Source of the DNA: an uncultured Clostridium sp.
GTDB lineage: Bacteria; Bacillota; Clostridia; Lachnospirales; Lachnospiraceae
Length of the DNA stretch: 21,573 nucleotides
Reading direction: 5' to 3'
Assembly: GCA_900541315.1 (NCBI GenBank)
Contig: UQJF01000041.1
Span: forward strand, 1 to 21,573
In this document: positions 1 through 8,115 of the stretch, in pieces
Position numbering within the stretch: the first letter of the stretch is position 1
How the letters are laid out: each line of letters starts with the position of its first letter
Made by a program: the position numbers and the translations under genes
Notes under the pieces: generated by a model
Databases searched by the model: none
Told to the model about the DNA's origin: nothing
The model's input: only the letters and a program-made list of their open reading frames with translations

Positions 1-30
1 CATGGCTTCTTTTTACAATATAAGCATATC

Positions 31-80
31 AAAAAAAGCAGAAGATATCTAATCCATTTCGGAATAAATATCTTCTGCTT
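31..80 (-). terminator. Strong intrinsic terminator downstream of ppk/tuf tail
   Basis: On the minus strand a perfect 13-bp stem (AAGCAGAAGATAT paired with ATATCTTCTGCTT, arms at 68-80 and 36-48) has a 19-base loop and is followed by seven T's. It lies about 50 bases past the stop codon of the tuf remnant, so it is probably the original tuf terminator and now serves ppk. On the plus strand the T run is only four, so termination is mainly of minus-strand transcripts. Confidence 0.9.
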
Positions 81-132
81 TTAAGTTAATGACATTGTAT
101 AAACTCTAGCTTTTTGTAGATACTATCAACGA

Positions 133-192
133 TTACTCGATAACTGTAGCAACACGTCCAGATCCTACTGTACGTCCACCTTCACGATAGGC
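133..192 (-). pseudogene. tuf: 3' remnant of tuf (elongation factor Tu)
   Basis: Read on the minus strand in the frame ending with TAA at 135-133, the sequence encodes AYREGGRTVGSGRVATVIE, which is the near-invariant C-terminus of bacterial EF-Tu (usually AIREGGRTVGSGRVATVIE). Upstream of about position 192 the similarity stops and ppk coding sequence begins. The ppk frame runs into this remnant in another frame and stops at TAG (167-165) inside it. Only about 18 codons of tuf remain, so it cannot be a working gene. The junction has a CTATCGTG where a typical tuf has CTATCCGTG, consistent with a breakpoint or one-base loss there. What I see is the EF-Tu tail; that it arose by recombination with a tuf copy is inference. 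Confidence 0.9.
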
Positions 193-2306
193 TGAAAAAT
201 ACGGGTCACAACCGGATCCCCGGCATCCTGACACGCCTTTGCCATCTCTATAGCCTCTTTGCAGAACTGTTCCTGGGAATTTACAAGGACTTTACCCCGT
301 TTATCCACTTTCTCATAGCTTCCGTCTGGTTTCAGGATATGAGCCTTAACATTGTCTTCCAGCTCCAGCTCTAAAATATGGATGACTTTCTCTTTTAATA
401 TTTCATCTTCTACAGGGAACAGTATCTCCACACGGCGGTCCAAGTTTCTCGGCATCCAGTCTGCACTGCCCATATAGACCTCAGGGCTTCCATCATTGAA
501 GAAGTAGAAGATGCGGCTGTGCTCCAGGAAATTTCCTACAATAGAACGCACGGAAATATTTTCGCTTAAGCCAGGTACACCTGCTTTCAAGCAACAGATC
601 CCCCGGACTACCAGTTCAATCTTTACACCTGCACAGGAGGCATCATACAGTGCGGAAATGATCTCCTTGTCGCAGAGAGAGTTCATTTTTGCCATAATAT
701 GGGCTTCTCTGCCTTCTCTCGCATGCTCTGTTTCACGGTTGATCATCCGCAGGAAACGGTGGCGCAGCCATAAAGGTGCTACAGACAGCTTATTCCATGC
801 CCTTGGCTCAGAATATCCGGAAAGCATGTTAAACACAGCTGTTGCATCTTCACCGATCTGCGGATCACAGGTTAATATGCCACAGTCTGTATAAAGTTTC
901 GCCGTAGAATCGTTGTAATTGCCGGTTCCAAGGTGAACATAGCGGCGGATCCCATCTTCTTCCATACGGACAACCAGGGTTATCTTGCTGTGAGTCTTTA
1001 AGCCAACCAGACCATAGATAACATGGCAGCCTGCTTTCTCTAACATTTTTGCCCAGTTAATGTTATTTTCCTCATCAAAACGGGCCTTTAACTCTACCAG
1101 TACAGATACCTGCTTACCGTTATCTGCTGCCTCTGCCAACGCTGCGATAATAGGTGAATTTCCACTGACGCGGTATAAGGTCTGCTTAATAGCCAGCACC
1201 TCAGGATCTCTTGCTGCACTGCGGACAAAGTTGACTACCGGGTCAAAGCTCTGGTATGGATGGTGGAGCAGGATATCACCTTTGCGGATATTGGTGAAAA
1301 TATCATCCTCATTCATCAGTTCAGGCACAGGCTGAGGAATGTATTTTGGCGTTTTTAAATGTGAAAAACCGTCCAGACCATACATTTTCATTAAAAAGGT
1401 CAGGTCCAATGGTCCTGAGATCTGGAAAATATCTTCACTGCTGATGGACAGCTCTTTCTTTAAGATCTTTAACAGCTGTTTATCTACATTGGACTCGATC
1501 TCCAGACGGATAGCTTCTCCCCACTGGCGTTTTTTCAGCTGTTTCTGGATCTCTTCTAACAGGTCTACTGCCTCTTCCTCATCCAGTGAAAAGTCTGCAT
1601 TCCGCATAATACGGAAAGGATGGGAAGCCACAATATCATAGTTTAAGAATAGTGACTGCATATTCCTCTCGATGATCTCCTCCAGCAGGATGACTACTCT
1701 CTGGGATTCCCCGTCATCGTTCTTTTCCTCCGGCAGTTCCACAATACGTGGTATAACAGATGGAACCTGTACCATAGCAAATTCCAGCTCTGCATCTTTT
1801 TCATTTTTCTTCTTTAAAAGAGCTGCAATGTTTAATGTTTTATTGCGGATCAGCGGAAACGGTCTTGATGAGTCAAATGCCATTGGTGTAAGGACCGGGT
1901 ACACATTTTTGTGAAAATATTCATCTGCAAAAGCAGCCTCATCCTTAGTCAGATCCTCATGTTCCATGACAATGCGCAGGCCATTCTGTTTTAAGGCCGG
2001 TACCAGGGAACGGTTGTAGGTGGAATACTGCACATCCACCAGCTGATGGGTCTTTTCACTGATCTTTTCCAGCTGCTCTTTTGCAGTCAGTCCTGCAATA
2101 TCTTTTTTCGCATATTTTGCATGGACCATATCCTTTAAAGAAGCTACACGGACCATGTAAAATTCATCCAGATTAGAAGCAGTGATGCTTAAAAATTTCA
2201 GGCGGTCAAACAGCGGGATGCTTTTATCTCTCGCCTCGCTTAATACACGGTAGTTAAATTCGATCCAGCTTAATTCGCGGTTTACATAATCATTTTTCTC
2301 AGCCAT
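165..2306 (-). CDS. ppk: Polyphosphate kinase 1
   Basis: PPK1 reversibly transfers the terminal phosphate of ATP to inorganic polyphosphate. At 713 residues it has the family's usual length. The N-terminal domain begins YVNRELSWIEFNYRVL, and both catalytic histidines are visible: His439 in GLKTHSK (the autophosphorylated one) and His596 in FLEHSRIF. The phospholipase D-like C-terminal domains appear intact. The start at 2306 has AGGAG eight bases upstream. The gene starts one base after the ppx stop, so the two are co-transcribed and probably translationally coupled. The last eight or so residues (PIVKVDVQ) are encoded by DNA derived from the tuf 3' end read out of frame. This swap lies beyond the conserved core, so activity is probably kept. 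Confidence 0.97.
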   Translation of the reverse strand: MAEKNDYVNRELSWIEFNYRVLSEARDKSIPLFDRLKFLSITASNLDEFYMVRVASLKDMVHAKYAKKDIAGLTAKEQLEKISEKTHQLVDVQYSTYNRSLVPALKQNGLRIVMEHEDLTKDEAAFADEYFHKNVYPVLTPMAFDSSRPFPLIRNKTLNIAALLKKKNEKDAELEFAMVQVPSVIPRIVELPEEKNDDGESQRVVILLEEIIERNMQSLFLNYDIVASHPFRIMRNADFSLDEEEAVDLLEEIQKQLKKRQWGEAIRLEIESNVDKQLLKILKKELSISSEDIFQISGPLDLTFLMKMYGLDGFSHLKTPKYIPQPVPELMNEDDIFTNIRKGDILLHHPYQSFDPVVNFVRSAARDPEVLAIKQTLYRVSGNSPIIAALAEAADNGKQVSVLVELKARFDEENNINWAKMLEKAGCHVIYGLVGLKTHSKITLVVRMEEDGIRRYVHLGTGNYNDSTAKLYTDCGILTCDPQIGEDATAVFNMLSGYSEPRAWNKLSVAPLWLRHRFLRMINRETEHAREGREAHIMAKMNSLCDKEIISALYDASCAGVKIELVVRGICCLKAGVPGLSENISVRSIVGNFLEHSRIFYFFNDGSPEVYMGSADWMPRNLDRRVEILFPVEDEILKEKVIHILELELEDNVKAHILKPDGSYEKVDKRGKVLVNSQEQFCKEAIEMAKACQDAGDPVVTRIFQPIVKVDVQ

Positions 2307-2307
2307 T

Positions 2308-3870
2308 TTACACTCTCCTCTTCTGCTTCAAAACAGGACGTATTCCAAAGATTTCCTCAAAGAACGCCGCCTTCTGCTCAAAAGAAGCACTCTCTAACGC
2401 AAGATCCCCCTGATAGCCGGTAGTGATCACCAGCCGGCCGTCCCTTACTGCCATACGGCTATCAATGAGCTTTGCCTTATGGGTCTTGTCCATGGAATTT
2501 GCCAGACGCAGGATCGCTGTCAGCTTTGCGATGAGGATGGTAATTGCCGTCCGGTCAGATACTCCCGCCAGGTCCTGTCCCGCCTCTGTTTCCAGCTGCA
2601 TCATATCATAGTCGAAATCACGGATATTGTAGCGGACTACATTGGCAATGATCTCACGCTCTAAATGGCTTAATCCGATAATCTCTGTGGACATGATCAG
2701 GGCATAGCCGCATTCGTTGGAATTTTTCATGCTGATGAATTTTCCGCAGGCATGGAGCGTAACTGCGATCTGAAGGAGCAGGCGGTCACGTTCTCCCAGT
2801 CCGTGGAAGCGTTTCGTACTGTCGAAGATATTCATAGCATACTGCTCTAATACCTGATTATGGCTGGCGTGGCATTTGTATTTTTTCGCCATGTTCCTGG
2901 CTGCCGCCAGAATATCATTTTCAAAGTTATGATCAAAACGGATCAGCTTTTTATCGCTGGCATATTCTGCTGCAATACCGTCACATATACCGATCGCCGG
3001 GATCCAGAACATTTCTGCCCCGGTTATATCCAGGATCCTTGTATAAACGGCTGCTGCAGGAAGAAGAAGATTTGCGTAATCGCTGTTTACACCGAAATTT
3101 TCTTCGATCTGGTTAATGGTCATCTGGGAAAGCTTATCATAAAAAACATGCATCGTTTCTGCATCTACATGGCTTTCCCCACCCTTTATGCCCAGACGGC
3201 GCATAAGATACAAAATATTATCTCCAATACCGATGAGATTCGTGATCTGGCGGTCTCTTAAATACATTTTCCTGAAAGTGATCAGTTCATTATCCACGAT
3301 CTCTTCAATATGCAGTCTGTTGCCCTCTACGCTGACAGGTATTTTAGATAACTGGCTGCGAAGGCGCAGGCTGCCAAGAGGCATGTTCTGGGTAGCTACC
3401 AGAGAGTCTTTGTCAAAAAGCGAGATCTGGGCACTGCCAAATCCTACATCTACAATAGCAGTACCTTTCTGGATGATCTGGTTGAACTCACCTGCTTTTG
3501 ACGCAACTGCCTTATAACTGATAAAACGCTGCTCAGAGTTGCTGATAATGTGTACCTCCAGTCCGGTACGCACCCGTATCTGGTCCAGGATAATGCGGCT
3601 GTTTTTTGCCTCACGCATGGCAGTAGTAGCATAGGCGCGGTAGTCCTTTACCCGGTACAGCTTCATTGTTTCCGTAAATTTTTCCAGAACCCGGCACAAT
3701 TCATCTGCCAAACCATAACTTATCTTTCCTTCACTGAAGGTATCGCTTCCTAAAGCGATCATATGACGGACATGATCAATACTCTTGATCCCTTTGTCTG
3801 AGATTTCATAAATCCCCAGCTCCAGGGCAAAAGAACCTACATCGATCGCCGCAAACATTCTGACTGCCAC
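2308..3870 (-). CDS. ppx: Ppx/GppA family exopolyphosphatase
   Basis: This is a Ppx/GppA phosphatase of the ASKHA fold, expected to remove phosphate from polyphosphate or pppGpp. I chose the GTG at 3870 because AAGGAGG (3877-3883) lies six bases upstream; the protein then begins VAVRMFAAIDVGSFALEL and has 520 residues. The first phosphate loop is AAIDVGS (7-13), the probable catalytic glutamate is Glu87 in TTAMREAKNS, and DVGFGSAQISLF forms the second loop. The last ~200 residues resemble the HD-like C-terminal domain of long Ppx proteins, but the metal-binding His-Asp pair reads His-Ala (LHACGKF), as in other degenerate members. It sits one base before ppk. A longer open frame to 3996 exists, but it runs through a terminator hairpin and has no ribosome binding site. 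Polyphosphate is the likeliest substrate given ppk beside it. Confidence 0.92.
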   Translation of the reverse strand: MAVRMFAAIDVGSFALELGIYEISDKGIKSIDHVRHMIALGSDTFSEGKISYGLADELCRVLEKFTETMKLYRVKDYRAYATTAMREAKNSRIILDQIRVRTGLEVHIISNSEQRFISYKAVASKAGEFNQIIQKGTAIVDVGFGSAQISLFDKDSLVATQNMPLGSLRLRSQLSKIPVSVEGNRLHIEEIVDNELITFRKMYLRDRQITNLIGIGDNILYLMRRLGIKGGESHVDAETMHVFYDKLSQMTINQIEENFGVNSDYANLLLPAAAVYTRILDITGAEMFWIPAIGICDGIAAEYASDKKLIRFDHNFENDILAAARNMAKKYKCHASHNQVLEQYAMNIFDSTKRFHGLGERDRLLLQIAVTLHACGKFISMKNSNECGYALIMSTEIIGLSHLEREIIANVVRYNIRDFDYDMMQLETEAGQDLAGVSDRTAITILIAKLTAILRLANSMDKTHKAKLIDSRMAVRDGRLVITTGYQGDLALESASFEQKAAFFEEIFGIRPVLKQKRRV

Positions 3871-3907
3871 TTTTTTCCTCCTTAAAAAATGCGTATACAT
3901 CATTTTT

Positions 3908-3934
3908 AAAAAATTCCCCGCAACGGGGAATTTT
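3908..3934 (-). terminator. Intrinsic terminator 37 bases upstream of ppx
   Basis: On the minus strand an 11-bp perfect stem (AAAATTCCCCG / CGGGGAATTTT, arms 3924-3934 and 3910-3920, three-base loop) ends in six T's. Only 37 bases separate it from the ppx GTG, and these contain the Shine-Dalgarno but nothing like a promoter. It either ends the upstream DUF815 transcript or acts as an attenuator in the ppx-ppk leader. Confidence 0.85.
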
Positions 3935-3965
3935 AAATTTATATTTTGTATACAATGATGTAACC

Positions 3966-4126
3966 GGATTGCTCCATTGCTATGCAATTCCCGCAATCCT
4001 CGAACACCTCAAACTCCCATAAAATGGCGTGTTCACACCATTTTATTTCGTTTTCGGTGTTCGGCGTGTCAATAAGTATAAATTGCTTATTTGTGCGAGC
4101 ACAAACGCAATTTATACTTTTGACAC
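3966..4126. repeat. Three consecutive nested inverted repeats upstream of ppx
   Basis: This 336-base gap (3871-4206) holds three hairpins in a row plus the terminator. Hairpin 1 (3966-3999) has outer arms GGATTGC/GCAATCC and inner arms TTGC/GCAA. Hairpin 2 (4001-4063) has outer arms CGAACACC/GGTGTTCG and inner arms ATAAAATGG/CCATTTTAT. Hairpin 3 (4066-4126) has GTGTCAA/TTGACAC, AAGTATAAATTGC/GCAATTTATACTT and TTTGTGC/GCACAAA, about 27 bp in total with one bulge. A small CCCC/GGGG hairpin lies at 4167-4179. The arms are perfect on both strands, as in dispersed repeats, but in the minus-strand RNA they would form a structured leader ending in the terminator. Dispersed intergenic repeat and regulatory leader are both possible. 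Confidence 0.75.
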
Positions 4127-4206
4127 TTACATCATACAATAGTCTACTGCATATTTTCACTTTCTGCCCCATATCGGGGTAAAGACTGTGTAAAATCCAT
4201 GTAAAA

Positions 4207-5475
4207 TCACTTTCTTCCTAACAAATGTGTAATAAACTGGGAAGCGGTACGTCCTGACAGACCGCCATGGCTTAACTCCCACTTGTTTGCTTCTAATAAC
4301 AGTTCATCTTCCGGCATATCCAGCTGGTATTTTTCTGCAAGCGCCTTTACAATGCCCTGGAACTGGAACTTGTCCGGAGAACCATAATAGATCGTAACGC
4401 CAAAACGGGCTGCCAGGGAAAGCTTCTCCTGAACAGTATCATTATTATGCAGATCATCATCTAATTCTCTCTTATCAGAGAACTTCTCACGGATAAGATG
4501 ACGGCGGTTTGAAGTTGCATAGATCAGCACATTTTTCGGACGCTTTCCAAGACCGCCCTCTAAGATCGCCTTCAGATATTTATATTCCAGCTCATATTCC
4601 TCAAAGGAAAGATCATCCATGTAAATGATGAACTTATAGTTGCGGTCCTTGACCTGCTCTAATACTTCAGAAAGTGCCTTAAATTGATGCTTATACACTT
4701 CGATCATTCGCAGTCCCTGGCCATAATATTCATTGAGAATGGCCTTAACACTGGAAGATTTTCCGGTACCTGCATCACCGAACAGCAGAACGTTATTAGC
4801 TTCTTTTCCGCTGATAAATGCTTCCGTGTTCTCGATCAGCTTCTTCTTCTGTGCCTCGTATCCAACAATATCTTTAAAATACACATGTTCTACATTGATG
4901 ATCGGATCAATGATAAACTGATGCTCATCTTCTTTTTCAATAATACGGAATGCCTTGTTTAAGCCGAATTTTCCTACGCCGTACTCACCGTAGAAAGCCG
5001 CCATATGGCTTTGGAACTCTGTTTCATCAGCTGATTTCTCAAGGAGTACTGCCAGATCTACGATACGGTCTCTGATTCGGCGGTTGAACACGCGGCTTTC
5101 CTGGTTAGATGGACGATAATCTGCAAGCTCCTTCCACATAACCGCCGGCTCTAATGTTTCAATATTAAAGTCAAATAATGCCTTGAAAATACGGTAATCA
5201 TTTCTTGCCAGCATATCCAGTGTGCCGCCGGCATTTCCCCGTATCTCACAGGTGGTGGTGTAGGCATTTTCATTATCTGCCAGACAGAGAGCTAAGAAAC
5301 AATGCCATAAATTGCCCTCAAAGCCGTATTCTACAGCCAGTTCTACAAGCTGTCCTGCACAGCCAAAGGCATCTGCCTTTTTTTCACTGCTTCCCAGTCC
5401 CATAAGACTGGCCATATCCTCAAAAAGATCTTCATGCTTTAAATTTCTGTAGATCACAAGTTCATTGATGTTCAT
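4207..5475 (-). CDS. DUF815 family AAA+ ATP-binding protein
   Basis: The central region has a P-loop, GDAGTGKSS at about residues 233-241, and an acidic Walker B, FIIYMDDLSF at 282-291. It is followed by KNVLIYATSNRRHL, which looks like sensor 1, and by GLSGRTASQFITHLL near the end. This arrangement matches the DUF815 (PF05673) AAA+ proteins, whose biological role is not established. The protein is cytoplasmic, with no signal or membrane segment. The N-terminal ~190 residues are family-specific and helical. I chose the ATG at 5475 (422 residues) because GAGGA lies about eight bases upstream. A TTG nine codons earlier has no ribosome binding site. It follows pheA by 40 bases on the same strand and is probably the last gene of plsC-pheA-DUF815. 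Confidence 0.88.
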   Translation of the reverse strand: MNINELVIYRNLKHEDLFEDMASLMGLGSSEKKADAFGCAGQLVELAVEYGFEGNLWHCFLALCLADNENAYTTTCEIRGNAGGTLDMLARNDYRIFKALFDFNIETLEPAVMWKELADYRPSNQESRVFNRRIRDRIVDLAVLLEKSADETEFQSHMAAFYGEYGVGKFGLNKAFRIIEKEDEHQFIIDPIINVEHVYFKDIVGYEAQKKKLIENTEAFISGKEANNVLLFGDAGTGKSSSVKAILNEYYGQGLRMIEVYKHQFKALSEVLEQVKDRNYKFIIYMDDLSFEEYELEYKYLKAILEGGLGKRPKNVLIYATSNRRHLIREKFSDKRELDDDLHNNDTVQEKLSLAARFGVTIYYGSPDKFQFQGIVKALAEKYQLDMPEDELLLEANKWELSHGGLSGRTASQFITHLLGRK

Positions 5476-5515
5476 TTTCTCGTCCTCTTTTTTGTCTTCC
5501 AAAGTATTTTTTTAT

Positions 5516-6658
5516 TTAAGCTTCATAATTGCCCAGGATGCGCAGTGTGGCTGCCTCTTCTGCAATGCCCTTTAATGCGTTCTGAACAGCGGGATCACTT
5601 AAATTTCCTTCCACATCTACAAAGAAACGGTATTCCCAGCTTTTTCCAGGTATCGGTCTGGACTCGATCATCAGCATATTTACGTTGTTGTAGATCAGGT
5701 TTCCAAGCATATTATAAAGAGTACCGCTCTTGTGGGCACATTCAAAGCAGATGCTGATCTTATTTGCTTCTTTCTGGTAAACAGGATCTTTTGCAAGGAT
5801 AATAAAACGGGTGGCATTGTTTTTATTATAATTAATGGACGGTTCCAGAACCTTCAGGTCATACAGCTTTCCTGCGATCTCACTGGCTACTGCAGCCTGT
5901 GTCACATCGCCGTCTTCTAACACTTTCTTTGCAGAAACAGCCGTATTTTCCATGCTTATCTGCCGCCACTGCCTGTGGCTGTTTAAATACCGGGAACACT
6001 GCATCAGTGCCTGAGGATGGGAATAGACCTGATGGATATCTTCCAAAGTCGCACCTGGCAGTCCTAAAAGAGCATGACTTACCGGAAGTTCTGTCTCTCC
6101 TACTATGTATACATTATGCTTTACCAGAAGATCATAATTGTCACTGACTGCCCCGGCAGAAGAATTTTCAATAGGCAGAACCGCAAAATCTGCTCTTCCT
6201 TCTTCTACCTCTAACATAGCATCTTCCATGGATTTTACATGATAAACATCTGCGTCCTGACCAAAATATTTTAAAGCCGCACCATGTCCATAGGAGCCTT
6301 CCACACCCTGATAAGCAATGCGGGCACCTTCTTTTTTAAGGGAATCTGTCATGGTAAAACCGGTTTCCAAAGCCTGTCCATGGCGGATCAGCAGACCATA
6401 CTGCAGCTTGCGGCTGATGGTCATGATTTGGGAAAACAGCTCATATACACCTTTTTTATTAAAATCATTTCCTGCCATGGCAGTAACTGCTTCTAATTTC
6501 TGGCGTTCTCTCTCTCCATCGTATACCTTTTTTCCTGTCTGTATCTTAAACTCAGCTACATCAGAGCAAAGAGCCATTCTTTTTTCAAACAGCCCTACCA
6601 GCTGGGTATCGATCTCATCTAATTTGTTGCGTATCTCTTTCAAGTCCAGATTTTCCAT
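5516..6658 (-). CDS. pheA: Bifunctional chorismate mutase / prephenate dehydratase
   Basis: The P-protein converts chorismate to prephenate and then to phenylpyruvate, the committed branch to phenylalanine. At 380 residues it has the usual length. Residues 1-90 are an AroQ-type chorismate mutase; Arg10, Arg27, Lys38, Asp47, Glu51 and Gln86 fall where the E. coli catalytic residues lie, shifted by about one. Residues 112-290 are the dehydratase domain, with RIAYQGVEGSYGHGAA and the conserved Thr-Arg-Phe at 283-285 (NATRF). Residues ~298-376 form the regulatory ACT domain with the phenylalanine-binding ESRP motif at 332-335, so feedback inhibition by phenylalanine is expected. The ATG has GAGG ten bases upstream. 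It sits 46 bases after plsC. No T-box or leader peptide is visible directly in front of it. Confidence 0.97.
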   Translation of the reverse strand: MENLDLKEIRNKLDEIDTQLVGLFEKRMALCSDVAEFKIQTGKKVYDGERERQKLEAVTAMAGNDFNKKGVYELFSQIMTISRKLQYGLLIRHGQALETGFTMTDSLKKEGARIAYQGVEGSYGHGAALKYFGQDADVYHVKSMEDAMLEVEEGRADFAVLPIENSSAGAVSDNYDLLVKHNVYIVGETELPVSHALLGLPGATLEDIHQVYSHPQALMQCSRYLNSHRQWRQISMENTAVSAKKVLEDGDVTQAAVASEIAGKLYDLKVLEPSINYNKNNATRFIILAKDPVYQKEANKISICFECAHKSGTLYNMLGNLIYNNVNMLMIESRPIPGKSWEYRFFVDVEGNLSDPAVQNALKGIAEEAATLRILGNYEA

Positions 6659-6704
6659 TTTTTTCCATCCTCATTTATGCATTTCTCTTACACAGCTTTT
6701 GCTT

Positions 6705-7454
6705 CTACTTTCCTTCTCTTTCTTCCATCTGTCTGCGCAGCATACTGCTGATGACCTCTCTGGTATAGGCGCCTGGGAATTTCTTTTTATCAGGTGGAAG
6801 CTCTTTTAAATAGATCGGCTCTCCGTACTCAATGATCACATGGCTTTTGCGGATCCATGGAACATGGCGCTCAAACACATCATCGGTACCGGTAATAGCT
6901 ACCGGGATCACAGGACAGCCGCTTTTTTCTGCGATCTTTAAGCTTCCTTCGTGGAATTCCATCAGATCTGCTGGATCTTTGCTTTCATTTCTGGTTCCTT
7001 CCGGAAAGATCCACATGGAAACACCGCCTTTTACCTTCTCAATTCCTATGAGAATGGTCTTTAAACCTTCCTTTATATTGGCGCGGTCCAAAAACAGACA
7101 GTTCATCTGCTCCATCCACAAATTTAAAAGAGGAATGCCTATCATCTCTTTTTTGGCAATAAAACCGGTTGGTGAAGGTACAGTGGTATAACCCATTACA
7201 ATGTCGAAATAACTTCTATGGTTTCCTACATACAGCACAGCCCTATCTTTAGGTATATTTTCCAGTCCTCTTACCTCACAGGTAACACCCGCCAGATTTC
7301 TGACGATCCCAAGTATCCATCGTACCATATTCAGGCTTTTTAAAGCAGCTGCAGCTGCATCTTTTTTTTCCAGAGATCTTAAATAAAAAAGCACCGGAAG
7401 AGATAATATCAGGTACAGCGCCACTGCTGACAGCACTAAAATCAAACGTATCAT
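6705..7454 (-). CDS. plsC: 1-acyl-sn-glycerol-3-phosphate acyltransferase
   Basis: PlsC acylates lysophosphatidic acid to phosphatidic acid at the membrane. The 249-residue protein begins with a hydrophobic anchor (residues ~2-26). It contains the catalytic HX4D motif, NHRSYFD with His79 and Asp84, the substrate-binding FPEGTR at 150-155, and a late VIPVAITG motif, in the standard order. The ATG at 7454 has AAAGGAG six bases upstream. A good promoter lies at 7523-7551, so plsC appears to be the first gene of plsC-pheA-DUF815. Lipid synthesis and phenylalanine synthesis have no direct link, so the grouping may only be transcriptional convenience. Confidence 0.95.
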   Translation of the reverse strand: MIRLILVLSAVALYLILSLPVLFYLRSLEKKDAAAAALKSLNMVRWILGIVRNLAGVTCEVRGLENIPKDRAVLYVGNHRSYFDIVMGYTTVPSPTGFIAKKEMIGIPLLNLWMEQMNCLFLDRANIKEGLKTILIGIEKVKGGVSMWIFPEGTRNESKDPADLMEFHEGSLKIAEKSGCPVIPVAITGTDDVFERHVPWIRKSHVIIEYGEPIYLKELPPDKKKFPGAYTREVISSMLRRQMEEREGK

Positions 7455-7473
7455 AGTCTTCTCCTTTGTTAAT

Positions 7474-7498
7474 ACAGCAGATATCCGTGATCCGCTGT
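7474..7498 (-). promoter_or_regulatory. Small stem-loop in the plsC leader
   Basis: The arms ACAGCAGAT (7474-7482) and ATCCGCTGT (7490-7498) form a nine-base stem with one non-Watson-Crick position. That position is a U-G wobble in the minus-strand transcript but an A-C mismatch on plus. It lies between the predicted plsC transcription start and its ribosome binding site. No T run follows, so it is not a terminator. Function unknown. Confidence 0.45.
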
Positions 7499-7522
7499 AC
7501 TGATCATGCTAAACTTCTATAT

Positions 7523-7551
7523 ATTATATAAAATTGCAGGCTTAAATACAA
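7523..7551 (-). promoter_or_regulatory. Predicted sigma-A promoter of plsC operon
   Basis: On the minus strand TTGTAT (7546-7551) and TATAAT (7523-7528) are separated by 17 bases. The start of transcription would be near 7516, leaving a 5' leader of about 60 bases before plsC. The -10 box is a perfect consensus. Confidence 0.75.
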
Positions 7552-7576
7552 CCTAAAATACACCCGTAAACAACCG

Positions 7577-8086
7577 CTATTTATGGGTACACAGGCTTTC
7601 AAACAGAAGCCCTGTACCAAACCAGAAAGGGATAAAGGCAAGACGGATCACCCCGCCTATATGATCAGGCCACTGGGAATAATCCCATGGACAGATGCCT
7701 TTGCCCATAAGAAAGGTTCCTGCAATGTATTCCCCTGTGTAAATAAGTACCATGCAGATAAGACCATGGCGAAGCTTCAAAGCTGCCAGGGGCATTTTAT
7801 CTGCATCTGCTTTTTCAAACCCGGGAAGTCCGAACAGCCACCGGTCACACCATTTTACGATCAGTGGAAGAAGGGCGCCTGCGCCATAAATAGGGAACAT
7901 GATAATAGACGTAGTCCCCATAAGCTTTGGATCTCCCCGCATCCATGCTTCTACAGATGTAAAAAGGATCTCCAGACACCAGCCGGCTATGCCGCAGCGC
8001 AGGAAATCCCTTAAAGCCAGACCTGTCATTTCTCTTGTACGGCCAGACAGCTTCGCTGCCGCCGGATGGAACACTCTTTTTTTCAT
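7577..8086 (-). CDS. PF06541 (ABC_trans_CmpB-like) membrane protein
   Basis: The 169-residue integral membrane protein has about four hydrophobic segments. Its motifs occur in the order typical of the family annotated as putative ABC-transporter type IV permease (PF06541): GWCLEILF at 35-42, FPIYGAGAL at 64-72, EYIAG at 119-123, and PWDYS at 133-137 followed by a conserved glycine pair. The substrate and even the transport role of this family are not established, and no ATPase partner is adjacent. It starts 29 bases after the second pilin-like gene on the same strand and may be co-transcribed with it. Its ATG lacks an obvious Shine-Dalgarno, so translation may be weak or coupled. Confidence 0.8.
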   Translation of the reverse strand: MKKRVFHPAAAKLSGRTREMTGLALRDFLRCGIAGWCLEILFTSVEAWMRGDPKLMGTTSIIMFPIYGAGALLPLIVKWCDRWLFGLPGFEKADADKMPLAALKLRHGLICMVLIYTGEYIAGTFLMGKGICPWDYSQWPDHIGGVIRLAFIPFWFGTGLLFESLCTHK

Positions 8087-8115
8087 AACATTAGTCTGTG
8101 TTAATTTTCAGTTAA

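Noticed and set aside
133..192. Attachment site of an integrated element in tuf
   Set aside because: A displaced gene 3' end can mark an integrated element, but no integrase, second copy of the tail or element cargo is seen in this window. Kept only as one explanation of the tuf remnant.
3871..3996. Longer N-terminus for ppx (42 extra residues)
   Set aside because: It would translate through the intrinsic terminator. The GTG at 3870 has a perfectly spaced AAGGAGG and starts at the conserved domain.
3939..4172. Open frame of 77 codons on minus upstream of ppx
   Set aside because: It lies wholly over the three hairpins, has no ribosome binding site before its ATG, and the arms explain its sequence. 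Not called as a gene.
5476..5502. TTG start nine codons earlier for the DUF815 protein
   Set aside because: No ribosome binding site precedes it, whereas the ATG at 5475 has GAGGA at proper spacing.
5514..6720. T-box or phenylalanine leader peptide controlling pheA
   Set aside because: The 46 bases before pheA show no Phe-rich peptide, T-box sequence or terminator hairpin.
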